From NCBI RefSeq assembly GCF_015637705.1, contig NZ_JADOBE010000005.1:62001-126000 (forward strand): DNA of 64,000 nt. Reading direction: 5' to 3'. The translations under genes were made by a program, and so were the position numbers. The notes under the pieces were generated by a model. The model worked only from the letters and a program-made list of their open reading frames with translations. It searched no databases and was not told where the DNA came from. How positions within the stretch are numbered: the stretch's first letter is position 1; each line of letters starts with the position of its first letter. Of the stretch, positions 9,968-20,246 are shown piece by piece. Origin of the DNA: Pseudomonas sp. N040 (lineage in GTDB: Bacteria; Pseudomonadota; Gammaproteobacteria; Pseudomonadales; Pseudomonadaceae).

Positions 9968-11305
9968 CTAGAACTGTAGCAACAGCCCGCTCAGGGCTGC
10001 CAGCGCCAGCACTTCGAGCACGCCGCGCTTGAAGCGCAGCAGGGCCAGCAGTGCGCCCAGGGCAATCAGTGCCGCCGGCCACTCGAAGTGCCCGGTCCAG
10101 CCTTGCGGCCACAGCACATGCCAGGCGAAGAATAGCCCCAGATTAAGAATCACCCCGACGACCGCCGCTGTGATCGCGGTCAAGGGAGCGGTGAATTTCA
10201 GCTCGCCGTGAGTCGATTCGACCAGTGGGCCACCGCCCAGGATGAACAGGAACGATGGCAGGAAGGTGAACCAGGTGACCAGCATGGCCGCCAGGGCGCC
10301 GCCGAGAAAGGCCGAGTCGGGGCCGAACAGCGGTTGCACGTAGGCGCCGATGAAGCCGACGAAGGCCACCACCATGATCAGTGGCCCCGGCGTGGTTTCG
10401 CCGAGGGCCAGGCCGTCGATCATCTGCGTCGGCGTCAGCCAGCCATAGTGCTCGACGGCGCCCTGGTAGACATACGGCAGCACTGCATAGGCGCCACCGA
10501 AGGTCAGCAGCGCCGCCTTGCTAAAGAACCAGGCCATCTGCGTCAGCGTGCCGTCCCAGCCGAACAGTGCGCACAGCACGCCCATGGGCAGCAGCCAGAG
10601 CAAGCCACCTATTACCAGCAGGCCAAGCAGGCGTGACCAGCGAAAGCGCGCATGTTCCGGGGCGGGCGTCCGGTCGCCGATCAGCGCCGGGCCGAAATCC
10701 TGTTGGCTGGCGGCGTGCCCGCCGCTAAGGGCAAAGACCTGTGGCGCCAACCGTCCAGCGATAAAGCCGATCAGGGCCGCACCGAGCACGATCAGCGGGA
10801 ACGGCAGGTTGAAGGCAAAGATGCCGACAAACGCCGCGGCGGAAATACCCCACAACCAATGGTTTCTCAAGGCGCGTGAGCCGATGCGGTAGGTGGCCTG
10901 CAAGACAATCGCGGTGACCGCCGGTTTGATCCCGTAAAACAGCCCGGCCACCAGTGGCAGATCGCTGAAGGCGATATACAGCCAGGACAACCCGATCAGG
11001 ATGAACAGTGAGGGCAGGACAAACAACACACCGGCGACAATCCCGCCCCAACTGCGGTGCAGCAGCCAGCCCAGGTAAATTGCCAGTTGCTGGGCCTCCG
11101 GGCCGGGCAACAGCATGCAGAAGTTCAGCGCGTGCAGGAAACGCCGTTCGGAAATCCAGCGCCGGCGCTCGACCAGCTCCTGATGCATGATCGCGATCTG
11201 TCCGGCCGGCCCGCCAAAGCTGATAAAGCCCAGCTTGAGCCAGAAGCGCAGTGCCTGCCTGAAGGATGGGTGTGCTGGGGCGCTAGGGCTGGTCGGCTCG
11301 GGCAT
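9968..11305 (-). CDS. chrA: Chromate transporter, CHR family (ChrA)
   Basis: A 445-residue membrane protein with two homologous CHR halves. The first begins with FWLKLGFISFGGPAGQIAIM and continues LLPGPEAQQLAIYLGW; the second has the matching FFSKAALLTFGGAYAVLPYV and GLALGETTPGPLIMV. The two G-G-A/P and P-G-P motifs are the signature of the long, two-domain CHR transporters, which export chromate or take up sulfate. No chrB-type regulator gene lies next to it, so a role in chromate resistance is not certain. It is divergent from nothing nearby; the upstream 290 bases hold a large inverted repeat and the terminator of the next gene. Confidence 0.9.
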   Translation of the reverse strand: MPEPTSPSAPAHPSFRQALRFWLKLGFISFGGPAGQIAIMHQELVERRRWISERRFLHALNFCMLLPGPEAQQLAIYLGWLLHRSWGGIVAGVLFVLPSLFILIGLSWLYIAFSDLPLVAGLFYGIKPAVTAIVLQATYRIGSRALRNHWLWGISAAAFVGIFAFNLPFPLIVLGAALIGFIAGRLAPQVFALSGGHAASQQDFGPALIGDRTPAPEHARFRWSRLLGLLVIGGLLWLLPMGVLCALFGWDGTLTQMAWFFSKAALLTFGGAYAVLPYVYQGAVEHYGWLTPTQMIDGLALGETTPGPLIMVVAFVGFIGAYVQPLFGPDSAFLGGALAAMLVTWFTFLPSFLFILGGGPLVESTHGELKFTAPLTAITAAVVGVILNLGLFFAWHVLWPQGWTGHFEWPAALIALGALLALLRFKRGVLEVLALAALSGLLLQF

Positions 11306-11409
11306 GGCAAACGGCGGCGAGAGCGAAAGGGGCAGGAACTGTAGCGCAGCGCCCGAGAAAAAGGCTATGTACGCGTTATGGTGAAGACCCGCTTGTCGGT
11401 TGGGCGTGG

Positions 11410-11487
11410 GGTGGGCGTAGGCTGGGCTTTAGCCCACTGCAGGAATGTATCTGGTATTGGTGGGCTAAAGCCCACCCTACGTCCACC
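11410..11487. repeat. Long inverted repeat of the GGTGGGC(T) type
   Basis: Two 27-base arms, 11410-11436 and 11461-11487, are inverted copies that differ at two positions and are separated by 24 bases. The core is GGGCTTTAGCCCA, itself palindromic. Related shorter palindromes occur at 15879-15905 and 59589-59624, so this is a dispersed repeat rather than a gene-specific hairpin. It lies in the 290-base gap between the chrA start and the YdcH-like gene, a stretch in which I see no other coding sequence. Confidence 0.75.
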
Positions 11488-11529
11488 CTGCGCGGGGAAA
11501 AGCCCGTTCAACCACTAACACAGACAGCG

Positions 11530-11573
11530 CCAAGAAAAAGCCCGGCCAGCGGGGCTGGTCGGGCTTTTTCTTG
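11530..11573 (-). terminator. Intrinsic terminator of the YdcH-like gene
   Basis: Near-perfect 21-base-pair stem (one G-T pair), 11530-11550 against 11553-11573, with A5 and T5 tracts in the arms. It lies 23 bases past the YdcH-like stop on the minus strand and could work in either direction. Confidence 0.85.
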
Positions 11574-11595
11574 GCTGCCGGTGAGCTACGGGTAA

Positions 11596-11865
11596 TCAGC
11601 CGCCGCAGCTGCCGCAGCACTCGCCCTTGGACTTGCGCAACATGCGCGCAACATCATCCTTGAGGCTCACGCGCTGCTGCTTGAGGCTGTTCAGGCCGTT
11701 TTCGTCTAGCAGTTCGACACCGTCCTCGACACGGCAGATGCGCTTGTCGAGCTCCTCGTACTCGCCGGCAATGCGGGCGAAGTGCTGGTCGCTCTGGCGC
11801 AGGTTGTGCAAGGTTTCACGCAGTTCGGGGAAGTCGGTCATCAGTGGGTGGTGGTCTACATGCAT
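11596..11865 (-). CDS. YdcH/DUF465-family protein with Cys-rich tail
   Basis: An 89-residue, largely helical protein of the DUF465 (YdcH) family: HHPLMTDFPELRETLHNLR, then a coiled-coil region through LKQQRVSLKDDVARML. It ends in KSKGECCGSCGG, a C-terminal cysteine cluster that looks like a small metal-binding tail. The start at 11865 has a GAGGAG ribosome site about ten bases upstream; the longer open frame to 11961 lacks one. Function unknown. It is followed by a strong terminator, so it is a single-gene unit, divergent from mscL. Confidence 0.8.
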   Translation of the reverse strand: MHVDHHPLMTDFPELRETLHNLRQSDQHFARIAGEYEELDKRICRVEDGVELLDENGLNSLKQQRVSLKDDVARMLRKSKGECCGSCGG

Positions 11866-12063
11866 GGGGTTGAGCTCCTCTGTTCGGATGGCATCACCGT
11901 AGCGCCTGCCAGAGCGGACCATATTGATCCCGGTCAAGCGCACGCTTCGCCGTGAACGCATGGCAGCCTGGCGGTTGGCTGGTTACACTCGACAGTGTCC
12001 GCGCGGCCGGCGCACAGGCGCATCCGTTATTTGACTTATCCACTAACGAGCAGGATTTTTTGC

Positions 12064-12477
12064 ATGAGCATACTCAGTGAGTTCAAAGCCTTTGCCGTGA
12101 AGGGCAATGTGGTCGACATGGCGGTCGGTATCATCATCGGCGCCGCGTTCGGCAAAATTGTCAGTTCCTTTGTCGGCGATGTGGTCATGCCGCCAATCGG
12201 CATGTTGATCGGCGGTGTCGATTTCACCGACCTGGCGATTACCCTCAAGCCGGCGGAAGGTGCGCTACCCGCCGTGCTGCTCAGCTATGGCAAGTTCCTG
12301 CAGACGATTTTCGACTTCATCATCGTGGCCTTCGCCATCTTCATGGGGGTCAAGGCGATCAACCGGCTGAAGCGCGAAGACGCGGCCGCCCCCGCCGAAC
12401 CGGCAGGCCCCACGCCAGACCAGCAGTTGCTCGGCGAAATCCGTGACTTGCTCAAGGGCCGCCAGGACAACCCGTAG
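12064..12477 (+). CDS. mscL: Large-conductance mechanosensitive channel MscL
   Basis: A 137-residue inner-membrane channel that opens under osmotic downshock. The N-terminal amphipathic segment [20 protein letters not shown], the first helix [20 protein letters not shown] with small residues lining the pore, the periplasmic loop and the second helix [20 protein letters not shown] all fit MscL, as does the charged C-terminal helix. The start at 12064 gives the standard N terminus. It ends against a bidirectional terminator shared with glyA. Confidence 0.97.
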   Translation: MSILSEFKAFAVKGNVVDMAVGIIIGAAFGKIVSSFVGDVVMPPIGMLIGGVDFTDLAITLKPAEGALPAVLLSYGKFLQTIFDFIIVAFAIFMGVKAINRLKREDAAAPAEPAGPTPDQQLLGEIRDLLKGRQDNP

Positions 12478-12520
12478 CCCTTGCTGGCAGCCCGTTGCGC
12501 TGCGCGCGGCACGCCAAAAC

Positions 12521-12546
12521 AAAACCCCGCCGAGGCGGGGTTTTTT
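12521..12546. terminator. Bidirectional terminator between mscL and glyA
   Basis: AAAACCCCGCC / GGCGGGGTTTT stem with a three-base loop, preceded by A-rich and followed by T-rich sequence. It serves the convergent mscL (+) and glyA (-). Confidence 0.9.
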
Positions 12547-12587
12547 GTGCGCACGCAGACCGGCTGGGCCGGCCGCTTGCTGCGGGC

Positions 12588-13841
<1,254 letters not shown>

Positions 13842-14113
13842 GGCAGTCACCTGGAAAAATCAGCGGGGCGGGAATAATTGAGGCCGCGGATTCTACCCTA
13901 TCAGCCGCCCGCTGGCACATGAGCACGGGTCATGTGTCAGACGAACAGTGCTCATGCGTGCCGCTTCGGGGGCTTTCCGGGTGCCGGGCAGGGTGGCGCG
14001 GCGGCCTCGCCGGTTTGCCCTGGGCAGTGCATTCCGGTAGCTTTGCAGCCTCTGCGCCAGGCTGTTTGCGGCCCTGGCGCGCTCCCTCTCCTGTCACGGG
14101 CAAGCACTATTCC

Positions 14114-15781
14114 ATGGCTCAATACGTTTACACCATGCACCGGCTGTGCAAAGTAGTACCGCCGAAGCGGGAAATTCTGAAGAACATTTCCCTGTCGTTT
14201 TTTCCTGGCGCCAAGATTGGCGTGCTCGGCCTCAATGGCTCGGGAAAATCCACCCTGCTGCGTATCATGGCCGGGGTCGACACCGAGTTCGACGGCGAGG
14301 CGCGGGCGATGCCCGGGCTGAATATCGGCTACCTGCCGCAGGAGCCGCAGCTGGATCCGGACAAGACCGTACGCGAAGTGGTGGAAGAAGCGGTCAGCGT
14401 GATCAAGGACGCCCAGGCGCGCCTGGACCAGGTCTACGCCGCCTATGCCGAGCCGGATGCCGATTTCGACGCACTGGCCGCCGAGCAGGCCAAGCTGGAA
14501 GCCATCCTCCAGGCCAGCGATGGTCACAACCTTGAGCGCCAGCTGGAAGTGGCCGCCGATGCCCTGCGCCTGCCGGCCTGGGATGCCCGTGTAGAACATC
14601 TTTCCGGTGGCGAGAAGCGCCGCGTGGCGCTCTGTCGTCTGCTGCTGTCGGCGCCGGACATGCTGCTGCTGGACGAACCGACCAACCACCTGGACGCCGA
14701 CTCGGTGGCCTGGCTGGAGCACTTCCTCCATGACTTCCCCGGCACCGTGGTGGCGATCACCCACGACCGTTACTTCCTCGACAATGTCGCCGGCTGGATC
14801 CTCGAGCTCGACCGTGGCCAGGGCATCCCTTACGAGGGCAACTACTCCGGTTGGCTGGAGGCCAAGTCCAACCGCCTGGCGCAGGAATCCAAGCAGCAGT
14901 CGGCCCATGAGAAGGCCATGAAGGACGAGCTGGAGTGGGTGCGCAAGGGCGCCAAGGCGCGGCAGTCGAAGTCCAAGGCGCGCTTGCAGCGCTTCGAGGA
15001 AATGCAGTCGCAGGAATTCCAGAAACGCAGCGAAACCAATGAGATCTACATCCCGGCCGGTCCGCGCCTGGGCGACAAGGTCATCGAGTTCAAGAACGTG
15101 TGCAAGGGCTATGGCGACCGCCTGCTGATCGACAACCTGACCTTCAGCATGCCCAAGGGCGCCATCGTCGGCGTGATCGGCGGCAACGGCGCCGGCAAGT
15201 CGACGCTGTTCCGCATGATCATGGGCAAGGAAACCCCGGACTCGGGCAGCATCGAGATCGGCGAAACCGTGCAGCTGGCCTGCGTCGACCAGAGCCGTGA
15301 TGATCTGGAAGGCGGCAAGACCGTGTGGGAAATGGTTTCCGACGGCTCCGACATGATCAAGATCGGCAACTATGAAGTGCCCTCGCGCACCTACGTCGGC
15401 CGTTTCAACTTCAAGGGCGGCGACCAGCAGAAGTTCGTCAAGGATCTTTCCGGCGGTGAGCGCGGCCGCCTGCACCTGGCATTGACCCTCAAGCAGGGCG
15501 CCAACGTGCTGCTGCTCGACGAACCGTCCAACGACCTCGACGTGGAAACCCTGCGCTCGCTGGAAGAGGCGCTGCTGGACTTCCCCGGCGCGGCCATCGT
15601 GATCTCCCACGATCGCTGGTTCCTCGACCGCGTGGCCACGCACATCCTCGCTTACGAGGACGACTCGCAGGCGGTGTTCTTCGAGGGCAACTACACGGAG
15701 TACGAGGCTGATCGCAAGAAGCGCCTTGGCGAGGCCGCTGCCCAGCCACACCGGGTGCGCTTCAAGAAGCTGGCGCAGTAA
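14114..15781 (+). CDS. ettA: Energy-dependent translational throttle protein EttA
   Basis: A 555-residue soluble ABC-F ATPase with two nucleotide-binding domains. Walker A motifs are GLNGSGKST and GGNGAGKST; signatures are LSGGEKRR and LSGGERGR; Walker B segments are MLLLDEPTNHLD and VLLLDEPSNDLD. The linker between the domains contains the basic P-site tRNA interaction motif region (KGAKARQSKSKARLQRFEEM). EttA binds the ribosomal E site and gates entry into elongation according to ATP/ADP level. The start is at 14114 (MAQYVYTMHRLCKVVPPKR); the long open frame upstream is not coding. Confidence 0.96.
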   Translation: MAQYVYTMHRLCKVVPPKREILKNISLSFFPGAKIGVLGLNGSGKSTLLRIMAGVDTEFDGEARAMPGLNIGYLPQEPQLDPDKTVREVVEEAVSVIKDAQARLDQVYAAYAEPDADFDALAAEQAKLEAILQASDGHNLERQLEVAADALRLPAWDARVEHLSGGEKRRVALCRLLLSAPDMLLLDEPTNHLDADSVAWLEHFLHDFPGTVVAITHDRYFLDNVAGWILELDRGQGIPYEGNYSGWLEAKSNRLAQESKQQSAHEKAMKDELEWVRKGAKARQSKSKARLQRFEEMQSQEFQKRSETNEIYIPAGPRLGDKVIEFKNVCKGYGDRLLIDNLTFSMPKGAIVGVIGGNGAGKSTLFRMIMGKETPDSGSIEIGETVQLACVDQSRDDLEGGKTVWEMVSDGSDMIKIGNYEVPSRTYVGRFNFKGGDQQKFVKDLSGGERGRLHLALTLKQGANVLLLDEPSNDLDVETLRSLEEALLDFPGAAIVISHDRWFLDRVATHILAYEDDSQAVFFEGNYTEYEADRKKRLGEAAAQPHRVRFKKLAQ

Positions 15782-15797
15782 TCCCGGCTGGCAAGCA

Positions 15798-15830
15798 AAG
15801 CCCCGGCCGCAAGGTTGGGGCTTGATTGTG
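15798..15830 (+). terminator. Weak terminator-like hairpin after ettA
   Basis: An 11-base stem AAGCCCCGGCC / GGTTGGGGCTT (two G-T pairs) with a four-base loop 17 bases after the ettA stop. Only a short T run follows, so termination may be partial. Confidence 0.5.
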
Positions 15831-15878
15831 CAGGGCTGGGTGCCCGTCAACTTTGCGGATCGATTCTGCAGGCTGTAC

Positions 15879-15905
15879 GCAGGGTGGCCTGAAGCCCACC
15901 CTGCG
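15879..15905. repeat. GGGTGG-type palindrome
   Basis: CGCAGGGTGG and its exact inverse CCACCCTGCG are separated by a seven-base loop. It belongs to the same loose family as 11410-11487 and 59589-59624. It lies in the 297-base ettA-eptA gap, which holds no other gene that I can see. Confidence 0.65.
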
Positions 15906-16078
15906 AGTTGTGTCCAGCACAGGGGCGTGCCTCTTGCGCAGGCTTACTCTGGTTCCGGCGTTTCCGGGCGCCAGCCATAAAGCGCCGTGTAACGCTTTTT
16001 TCACGACTGCCTGACATCCGCTTCACCCTCCACTGCCTAACCTCGCGAGCAGTATTCGAAACTGTCCCCGAGGTTCTT

Positions 16079-17773
16079 GTGCAACTACCGCTGCCATCCA
16101 ATCGCTCATCCGCGCGCTGGACCTTCAACCTCAGCCGGAACACCCTGACCATGCTGGTTGCGTTGTGGCTGATGCTGACCATGAATGCGACTTTCTGGAG
16201 TACGGTCTGGCAAGGCGTCGATGGCTGGTCGAACGGCAACACGTGGTTTCTCGTCAGTCTGCCGCTGGTGGTGTTCTTCTGGTTGTTCGGTCTGCTGAGC
16301 CTGCTCTGCTGGGGGCGCGCAACCAAGGTGATGCTTGCGGCATTTCTGCTGATCTCGGCCGCTGGCAGCTACTTCATGTCGAGCTATGGCGTCGTCATCG
16401 ACTACAGCATGCTGACCAATCTGTTGCAGACCGATCCGGCGGAAGTCGCGGACCTGCTGACCTGGCGGCTGGTCGGTTGGATGGCGCTGCTGGGTGTATT
16501 GCCCGTCGTGGTGCTGAGCCGTGCCCGTCTGCTGCAGCGGGGCTGGAAACGCGAGCTGTGGGGCAAGCTGGGTGGCATCGCACTGGCACTGGTCTGCATC
16601 GGCACAATGGTCGGCAGCAGCTACCAGTCGTATTCCTCGCTGGTGCGCAATAACCGGGAAATTCGCCTGATGCTGGTGCCGTCCAATCTGGTGGCGGCTG
16701 CCCACGGCTATTTGAAACGCAACCTGAGCGGCCCGCACAAGCTCCAGGCTGTTGGCGCGGATGCTTATCGCCTGCTGCCCGGTGGCAAGCCCAAGGTCAC
16801 CGTGCTGGTGGTCGGGGAGACCGCACGTGCGGCCAATTTCTCGCTTAATGGATACGCGCGTGACACCAATCCCGAGCTGGCACAGCGCGGCGTGATGAAC
16901 TTTACCAATGCCAGTTCATGCGGGACGGCGACCGCGACCTCGGTGCCGTGCATGTTTCAGGATGTGGGGCGGGAGAATTATCAGGACAGCTACGCCGATA
17001 GCCGCGAGGACCTGCTGGACGTATTGCAGCGCGCCGGTATAGCCGTGCTCTGGCGTGACAATAACTCAGGCTGCAAGGGGGCATGCAGCCGGGTCCAGTA
17101 CGAGGACGTGTCACACATTGATCAGCAGGCGCTGTGTGCGGATGGCGAGTGCCATGACGGGGTTCTGCTCAAGGGGCTGCAGGCCTACCTGGATGGCATT
17201 GACCGTGATGCGGTGATAGTCCTGCACATGAAGGGCAGTCATGGCCCGGCCTACTACAAGCGTTACCCGAGCGCTTTCGAGAAATTCACGCCGGTATGCC
17301 GCAGCAGCCAGCTCGATCAATGCTCGCGGGAAAGTATCATCAATGCCTATGACAACACCCTGACCTATACCGATCACGTACTGGCGCAGACCATCGACCT
17401 GCTGCAGCACAACGCCGGGCGCCTTGATACGGCCATGCTCTACCTGTCCGATCATGGCGAGTCACTCGGCGAGAATGGCATCTACCTGCACGGATTGCCC
17501 TACGCCATGGCGCCGCAGGAGCAGACGCACATTCCGATGCTGCTCTGGCTCTCCAAAGGCATGGAGAAACGTCAGGACATTTCCGTCAGCTGTCTGGATG
17601 GCAAGCTGGATCAGGCTGCATCACAAGACAACCTGTTTCACTCGGTACTCGGGCTGATGGATGTTCACACGAAAGCCTACCAGCCGGCCCTCGACTTGTT
17701 CCGCAGCTGCCGGCCCGAACCGGAGGGCGTCTATGCCCAGCATTCGCTGCAACCCCAGCCTTCAACGTACTGA
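16079..17773 (+). CDS. eptA: Lipid A phosphoethanolamine transferase
   Basis: A 564-residue inner-membrane enzyme with about five N-terminal transmembrane helices and a periplasmic sulfatase-fold domain. The catalytic threonine is in SCGTATATSVPCMF (near residue 282), the first zinc-site glutamate lies in VLVVGETARAANF, and the late zinc motif is YLSDHGESLGENG. Several cysteines are placed to form the disulfides known in EptA/MCR. It adds phosphoethanolamine to lipid A, lowering net negative charge and polymyxin binding. The start is taken at GTG 16079, with GAGG ahead; an ATG at 16151 would cut into the first helix. No pmrAB-type genes adjoin. Confidence 0.92.
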   Translation: MQLPLPSNRSSARWTFNLSRNTLTMLVALWLMLTMNATFWSTVWQGVDGWSNGNTWFLVSLPLVVFFWLFGLLSLLCWGRATKVMLAAFLLISAAGSYFMSSYGVVIDYSMLTNLLQTDPAEVADLLTWRLVGWMALLGVLPVVVLSRARLLQRGWKRELWGKLGGIALALVCIGTMVGSSYQSYSSLVRNNREIRLMLVPSNLVAAAHGYLKRNLSGPHKLQAVGADAYRLLPGGKPKVTVLVVGETARAANFSLNGYARDTNPELAQRGVMNFTNASSCGTATATSVPCMFQDVGRENYQDSYADSREDLLDVLQRAGIAVLWRDNNSGCKGACSRVQYEDVSHIDQQALCADGECHDGVLLKGLQAYLDGIDRDAVIVLHMKGSHGPAYYKRYPSAFEKFTPVCRSSQLDQCSRESIINAYDNTLTYTDHVLAQTIDLLQHNAGRLDTAMLYLSDHGESLGENGIYLHGLPYAMAPQEQTHIPMLLWLSKGMEKRQDISVSCLDGKLDQAASQDNLFHSVLGLMDVHTKAYQPALDLFRSCRPEPEGVYAQHSLQPQPSTY

Positions 17774-17800
17774 CTTTGTGCGCCCTTTCAGGAGATATGA

Positions 17801-18316
17801 ATGAACAGGCAAACCAGAATACTGCTGCGCATAGCTCTGGCTTTGCTCTGCGGCTTGCCGTTGCAGGTCTTTGCTGCCGCGCCGAGGATCTATGGCTGGG
17901 TTGAGGACGGCGTGCTTGAGCCGGAGCATGTGAACGTCAAGCTCAAACTGGATACCGGTGCGCTGACCTCGTCCATGGATGCCCAGGCGCTCAAGCGCTT
18001 CACCAAGGATGGCGAGCGCTGGGTGCGCTTCAATGTCGAGGTCAAGGACACCAAAAGCGGCGAGTGGCTGGTGCTGCCGTTCGAGCGCCGCGTCGAGCGC
18101 AACATCAAGGTGCGTGGCGCCGGTGGTGCAGACCATCGGCCGGTGGTGCGGATGCAGGTGTGTATCGGCAAGCAGCTGCTCGATGAAGAGTTTTCACTGA
18201 ACAACCGCAGCAAGATGCTCTATCCGATCCTGATCGGCAGACGCACTCTCGAGCACCTTGGCGCGGTCGATGTGTCGCAGACCTTCACCAGCCAGCCGGA
18301 CTGCTCCGCAAGCTGA
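17801..18316 (+). CDS. Periplasmic retropepsin-like aspartic protein (PF05618 family)
   Basis: A 171-residue protein with a cleavable signal peptide (ALALLCGLPLQVFAAA). The mature part has KLDTGALTSSMDA, the retropepsin-like Asp-Thr-Gly loop of the family long labelled putative ATP-dependent zinc protease (PF05618), then GRRTLEHLGAVDVSQTF at the C terminus. Some annotations call such proteins RloA2; I have not relied on that name. Family members are linked to osmotic stress and to RimK-type ligases, but no rimK is here. It follows eptA by 28 bases and runs convergently into the DUF4105 gene. Confidence 0.8.
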   Translation: MNRQTRILLRIALALLCGLPLQVFAAAPRIYGWVEDGVLEPEHVNVKLKLDTGALTSSMDAQALKRFTKDGERWVRFNVEVKDTKSGEWLVLPFERRVERNIKVRGAGGADHRPVVRMQVCIGKQLLDEEFSLNNRSKMLYPILIGRRTLEHLGAVDVSQTFTSQPDCSAS

Positions 18317-18325
18317 GCAAGCGGC

Positions 18326-20188
18326 TCAGTAGTGGTACCACTTGAGTTCCAGCAGCACCTCGTTCACCGGGCTGCTGCGCTGGGCGAAGGCGCGCTCGGC
18401 GCTGAGGCGCAGGCCGAGGTTGCGGTTGAGCTCCCACTGCTGGTTGAGCGACAGGCTGCGGCGTACCTCGCCGTTGAGAAAGTAGTCGGCGCTGCCTTCC
18501 AGGCTCAGGTTGCCCAGTGGGTTGCGCCACAGCAGGCCGCTGTTGAAGCCGCCGGCCGCCGCGACCAGCGGGGCGAACTCGTGGTTGTGTTCGACCCGCG
18601 CGGTGGCCAGGGCAAACAGCAGGCTGTTGTCACCCAGTGCCCAGCTGCCACCGCCACCGCCATTCACCTGGCTGACTAATACATCATTCTGGTTTTTACC
18701 GAGGACGCGCTGGAAACCGCCATTGACCTGCCACGACCAGGGTTTGAGCAACTGGTTGCGCGGTGTCAGCGAGCGGATGGTGGCGAAGTCCAGCTGTTGC
18801 AGTTTCCAGTCGTTGCCCTGGTACTGGCGCAGTTTCAGCTGGGCGATCTCGATCTGGGCGCCCAGCGGGAAGCCGGCCATATTGTCGTTGAGGTCGTGGT
18901 AGGCCATGCGCAGGCCGTACTCGGCGAATGCATCATGGTCCCGGCTGCCGCCGCCGAGTTGCCAGGTGCGTGACGGATGCCCTTCTTCCGGCAGTTCGGG
19001 GCGGGGGATGTCCAGCGGCTCGGGCGGATTCTGGTTGATCGCGCGCAACAGGTCATAGCTGCGTTTGGCCTGGGCTGCGTCGCGCTCCTGATTTTCTGCG
19101 CCATAGCGCAACAGGCGAAATGCGGCATCCTGGATCTGCGCCTGGCGTTCGCGCGGGATGGCCTGGAATGCCGGGTCGGCGAGCGCCTGCTGGTCGACGC
19201 TGATGCGCAGCACCCACGCCTGCTCCTCGGGGGCGAGGGGGTCGGCGCGGGCCAGCAGTTCGCGTTCGCGGGACGGGCGAAACTCGATCTGCTCGATCAG
19301 GCCGGCCTGTTTCACGCTGCGCACCGTGTCGGTCGGGATTGCCGTGATCGGAAAATCGTCGGTCAGTTCCACCCCGGGCCGGGCGACTTCCAGCAGTTCG
19401 AGCAGACGGTAGGAGCAGTTCTCGTCGAAGAAGTAGTAGTCGAACTGGATCTGCCGCAGCTCCCAGACATGCTCGACCATGCGCCCGGTTTCCTCCGGGG
19501 TCAGGTTCAGCTGGTACTCCCACAGGTCTCGGTTTTCCAGGCGGCTGTATTCCTTCATCTTGTCGCGGTACGGCACCAGGGCGAATACGCCCGGGTAGCC
19601 GCCCATCAGCCCGCGCCACGCATACAGCATGCTGTTGTCGTCGCCTTCGATAAAGGCGCCGAAATTCAGCGCATAGCTGAGCATGGCGGTGTTGTTACTG
19701 GCGGCGTCCGCCGGGTCGATGCGCAGCAGGGTATGGCCGAACATCGAGGAAGGGCTGTTCAGGTAGGCGGCCGGGAAGATCAGCACGCTGCTGTGCGGGT
19801 TGATGTCGGCATACCAGGCGCGGTACTCGGCACAATCCACGACGGGCAGGTCGGCAAGGGACAGCTGTTCGCGCAGCCAGCGGGTGCGGGCCGGGAAGAC
19901 GCACTGGGCGTGGCGATCGCCGGGGTTGTCCGGTGACTGAATGGCCTGCAGGGTAGCCTGCAGTTCGGCGGCCGGATCGTCGGGGCCGCTGGCGGAGAGA
20001 AAGAACGCGCGGTCGTCGACATAGCTGCGCCAGCCGCCGAGCTTGCCGGTTTCGTAATGCCCCAGGTTTATCCAGTACGGATCGCTGGCCAGTTGTTGCA
20101 CACGTGCGTCGGGGAGCGTTGCTGCGGCCTGGGCCGGCAGGTTCAGGCACAGGCACAGCGCCAGTCCTGCGGGAAGGCATCTGAGCAT
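18326..20188 (-). CDS. DUF4105 periplasmic/outer-membrane protein
   Basis: A 620-residue exported protein with a signal peptide (LALCLCLNLPAQAAA). The middle (about residues 100-300) matches DUF4105, the Lnb N-terminal periplasmic domain: SSMFGHTLLRID, SYALNFGAF and FFDENCSYRLLELLE, with Cys and His residues that resemble a papain-like/NlpC-type active site. The last 250 residues are rich in alternating beta-strand patterns and end in an aromatic residue (WYHY), as in outer-membrane barrels. Function is unknown. It lies 58 bases downstream of the DUF3015 gene on the same strand and is probably co-transcribed. Confidence 0.8.
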   Translation of the reverse strand: MLRCLPAGLALCLCLNLPAQAAATLPDARVQQLASDPYWINLGHYETGKLGGWRSYVDDRAFFLSASGPDDPAAELQATLQAIQSPDNPGDRHAQCVFPARTRWLREQLSLADLPVVDCAEYRAWYADINPHSSVLIFPAAYLNSPSSMFGHTLLRIDPADAASNNTAMLSYALNFGAFIEGDDNSMLYAWRGLMGGYPGVFALVPYRDKMKEYSRLENRDLWEYQLNLTPEETGRMVEHVWELRQIQFDYYFFDENCSYRLLELLEVARPGVELTDDFPITAIPTDTVRSVKQAGLIEQIEFRPSRERELLARADPLAPEEQAWVLRISVDQQALADPAFQAIPRERQAQIQDAAFRLLRYGAENQERDAAQAKRSYDLLRAINQNPPEPLDIPRPELPEEGHPSRTWQLGGGSRDHDAFAEYGLRMAYHDLNDNMAGFPLGAQIEIAQLKLRQYQGNDWKLQQLDFATIRSLTPRNQLLKPWSWQVNGGFQRVLGKNQNDVLVSQVNGGGGGSWALGDNSLLFALATARVEHNHEFAPLVAAAGGFNSGLLWRNPLGNLSLEGSADYFLNGEVRRSLSLNQQWELNRNLGLRLSAERAFAQRSSPVNEVLLELKWYHY

Positions 20189-20246
20189 GAATGTCGCTTA
20201 CAGGGGGAGAGGGGTGGCCCGCCCATGGCGGGCGGGCCGGTGCAGG

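Noticed and set aside
13952..15850. A 632-codon minus-strand frame opposite ettA
   Set aside because: Shadow of ettA; the plus-strand protein has all ABC-F motifs, the minus-strand product has none.
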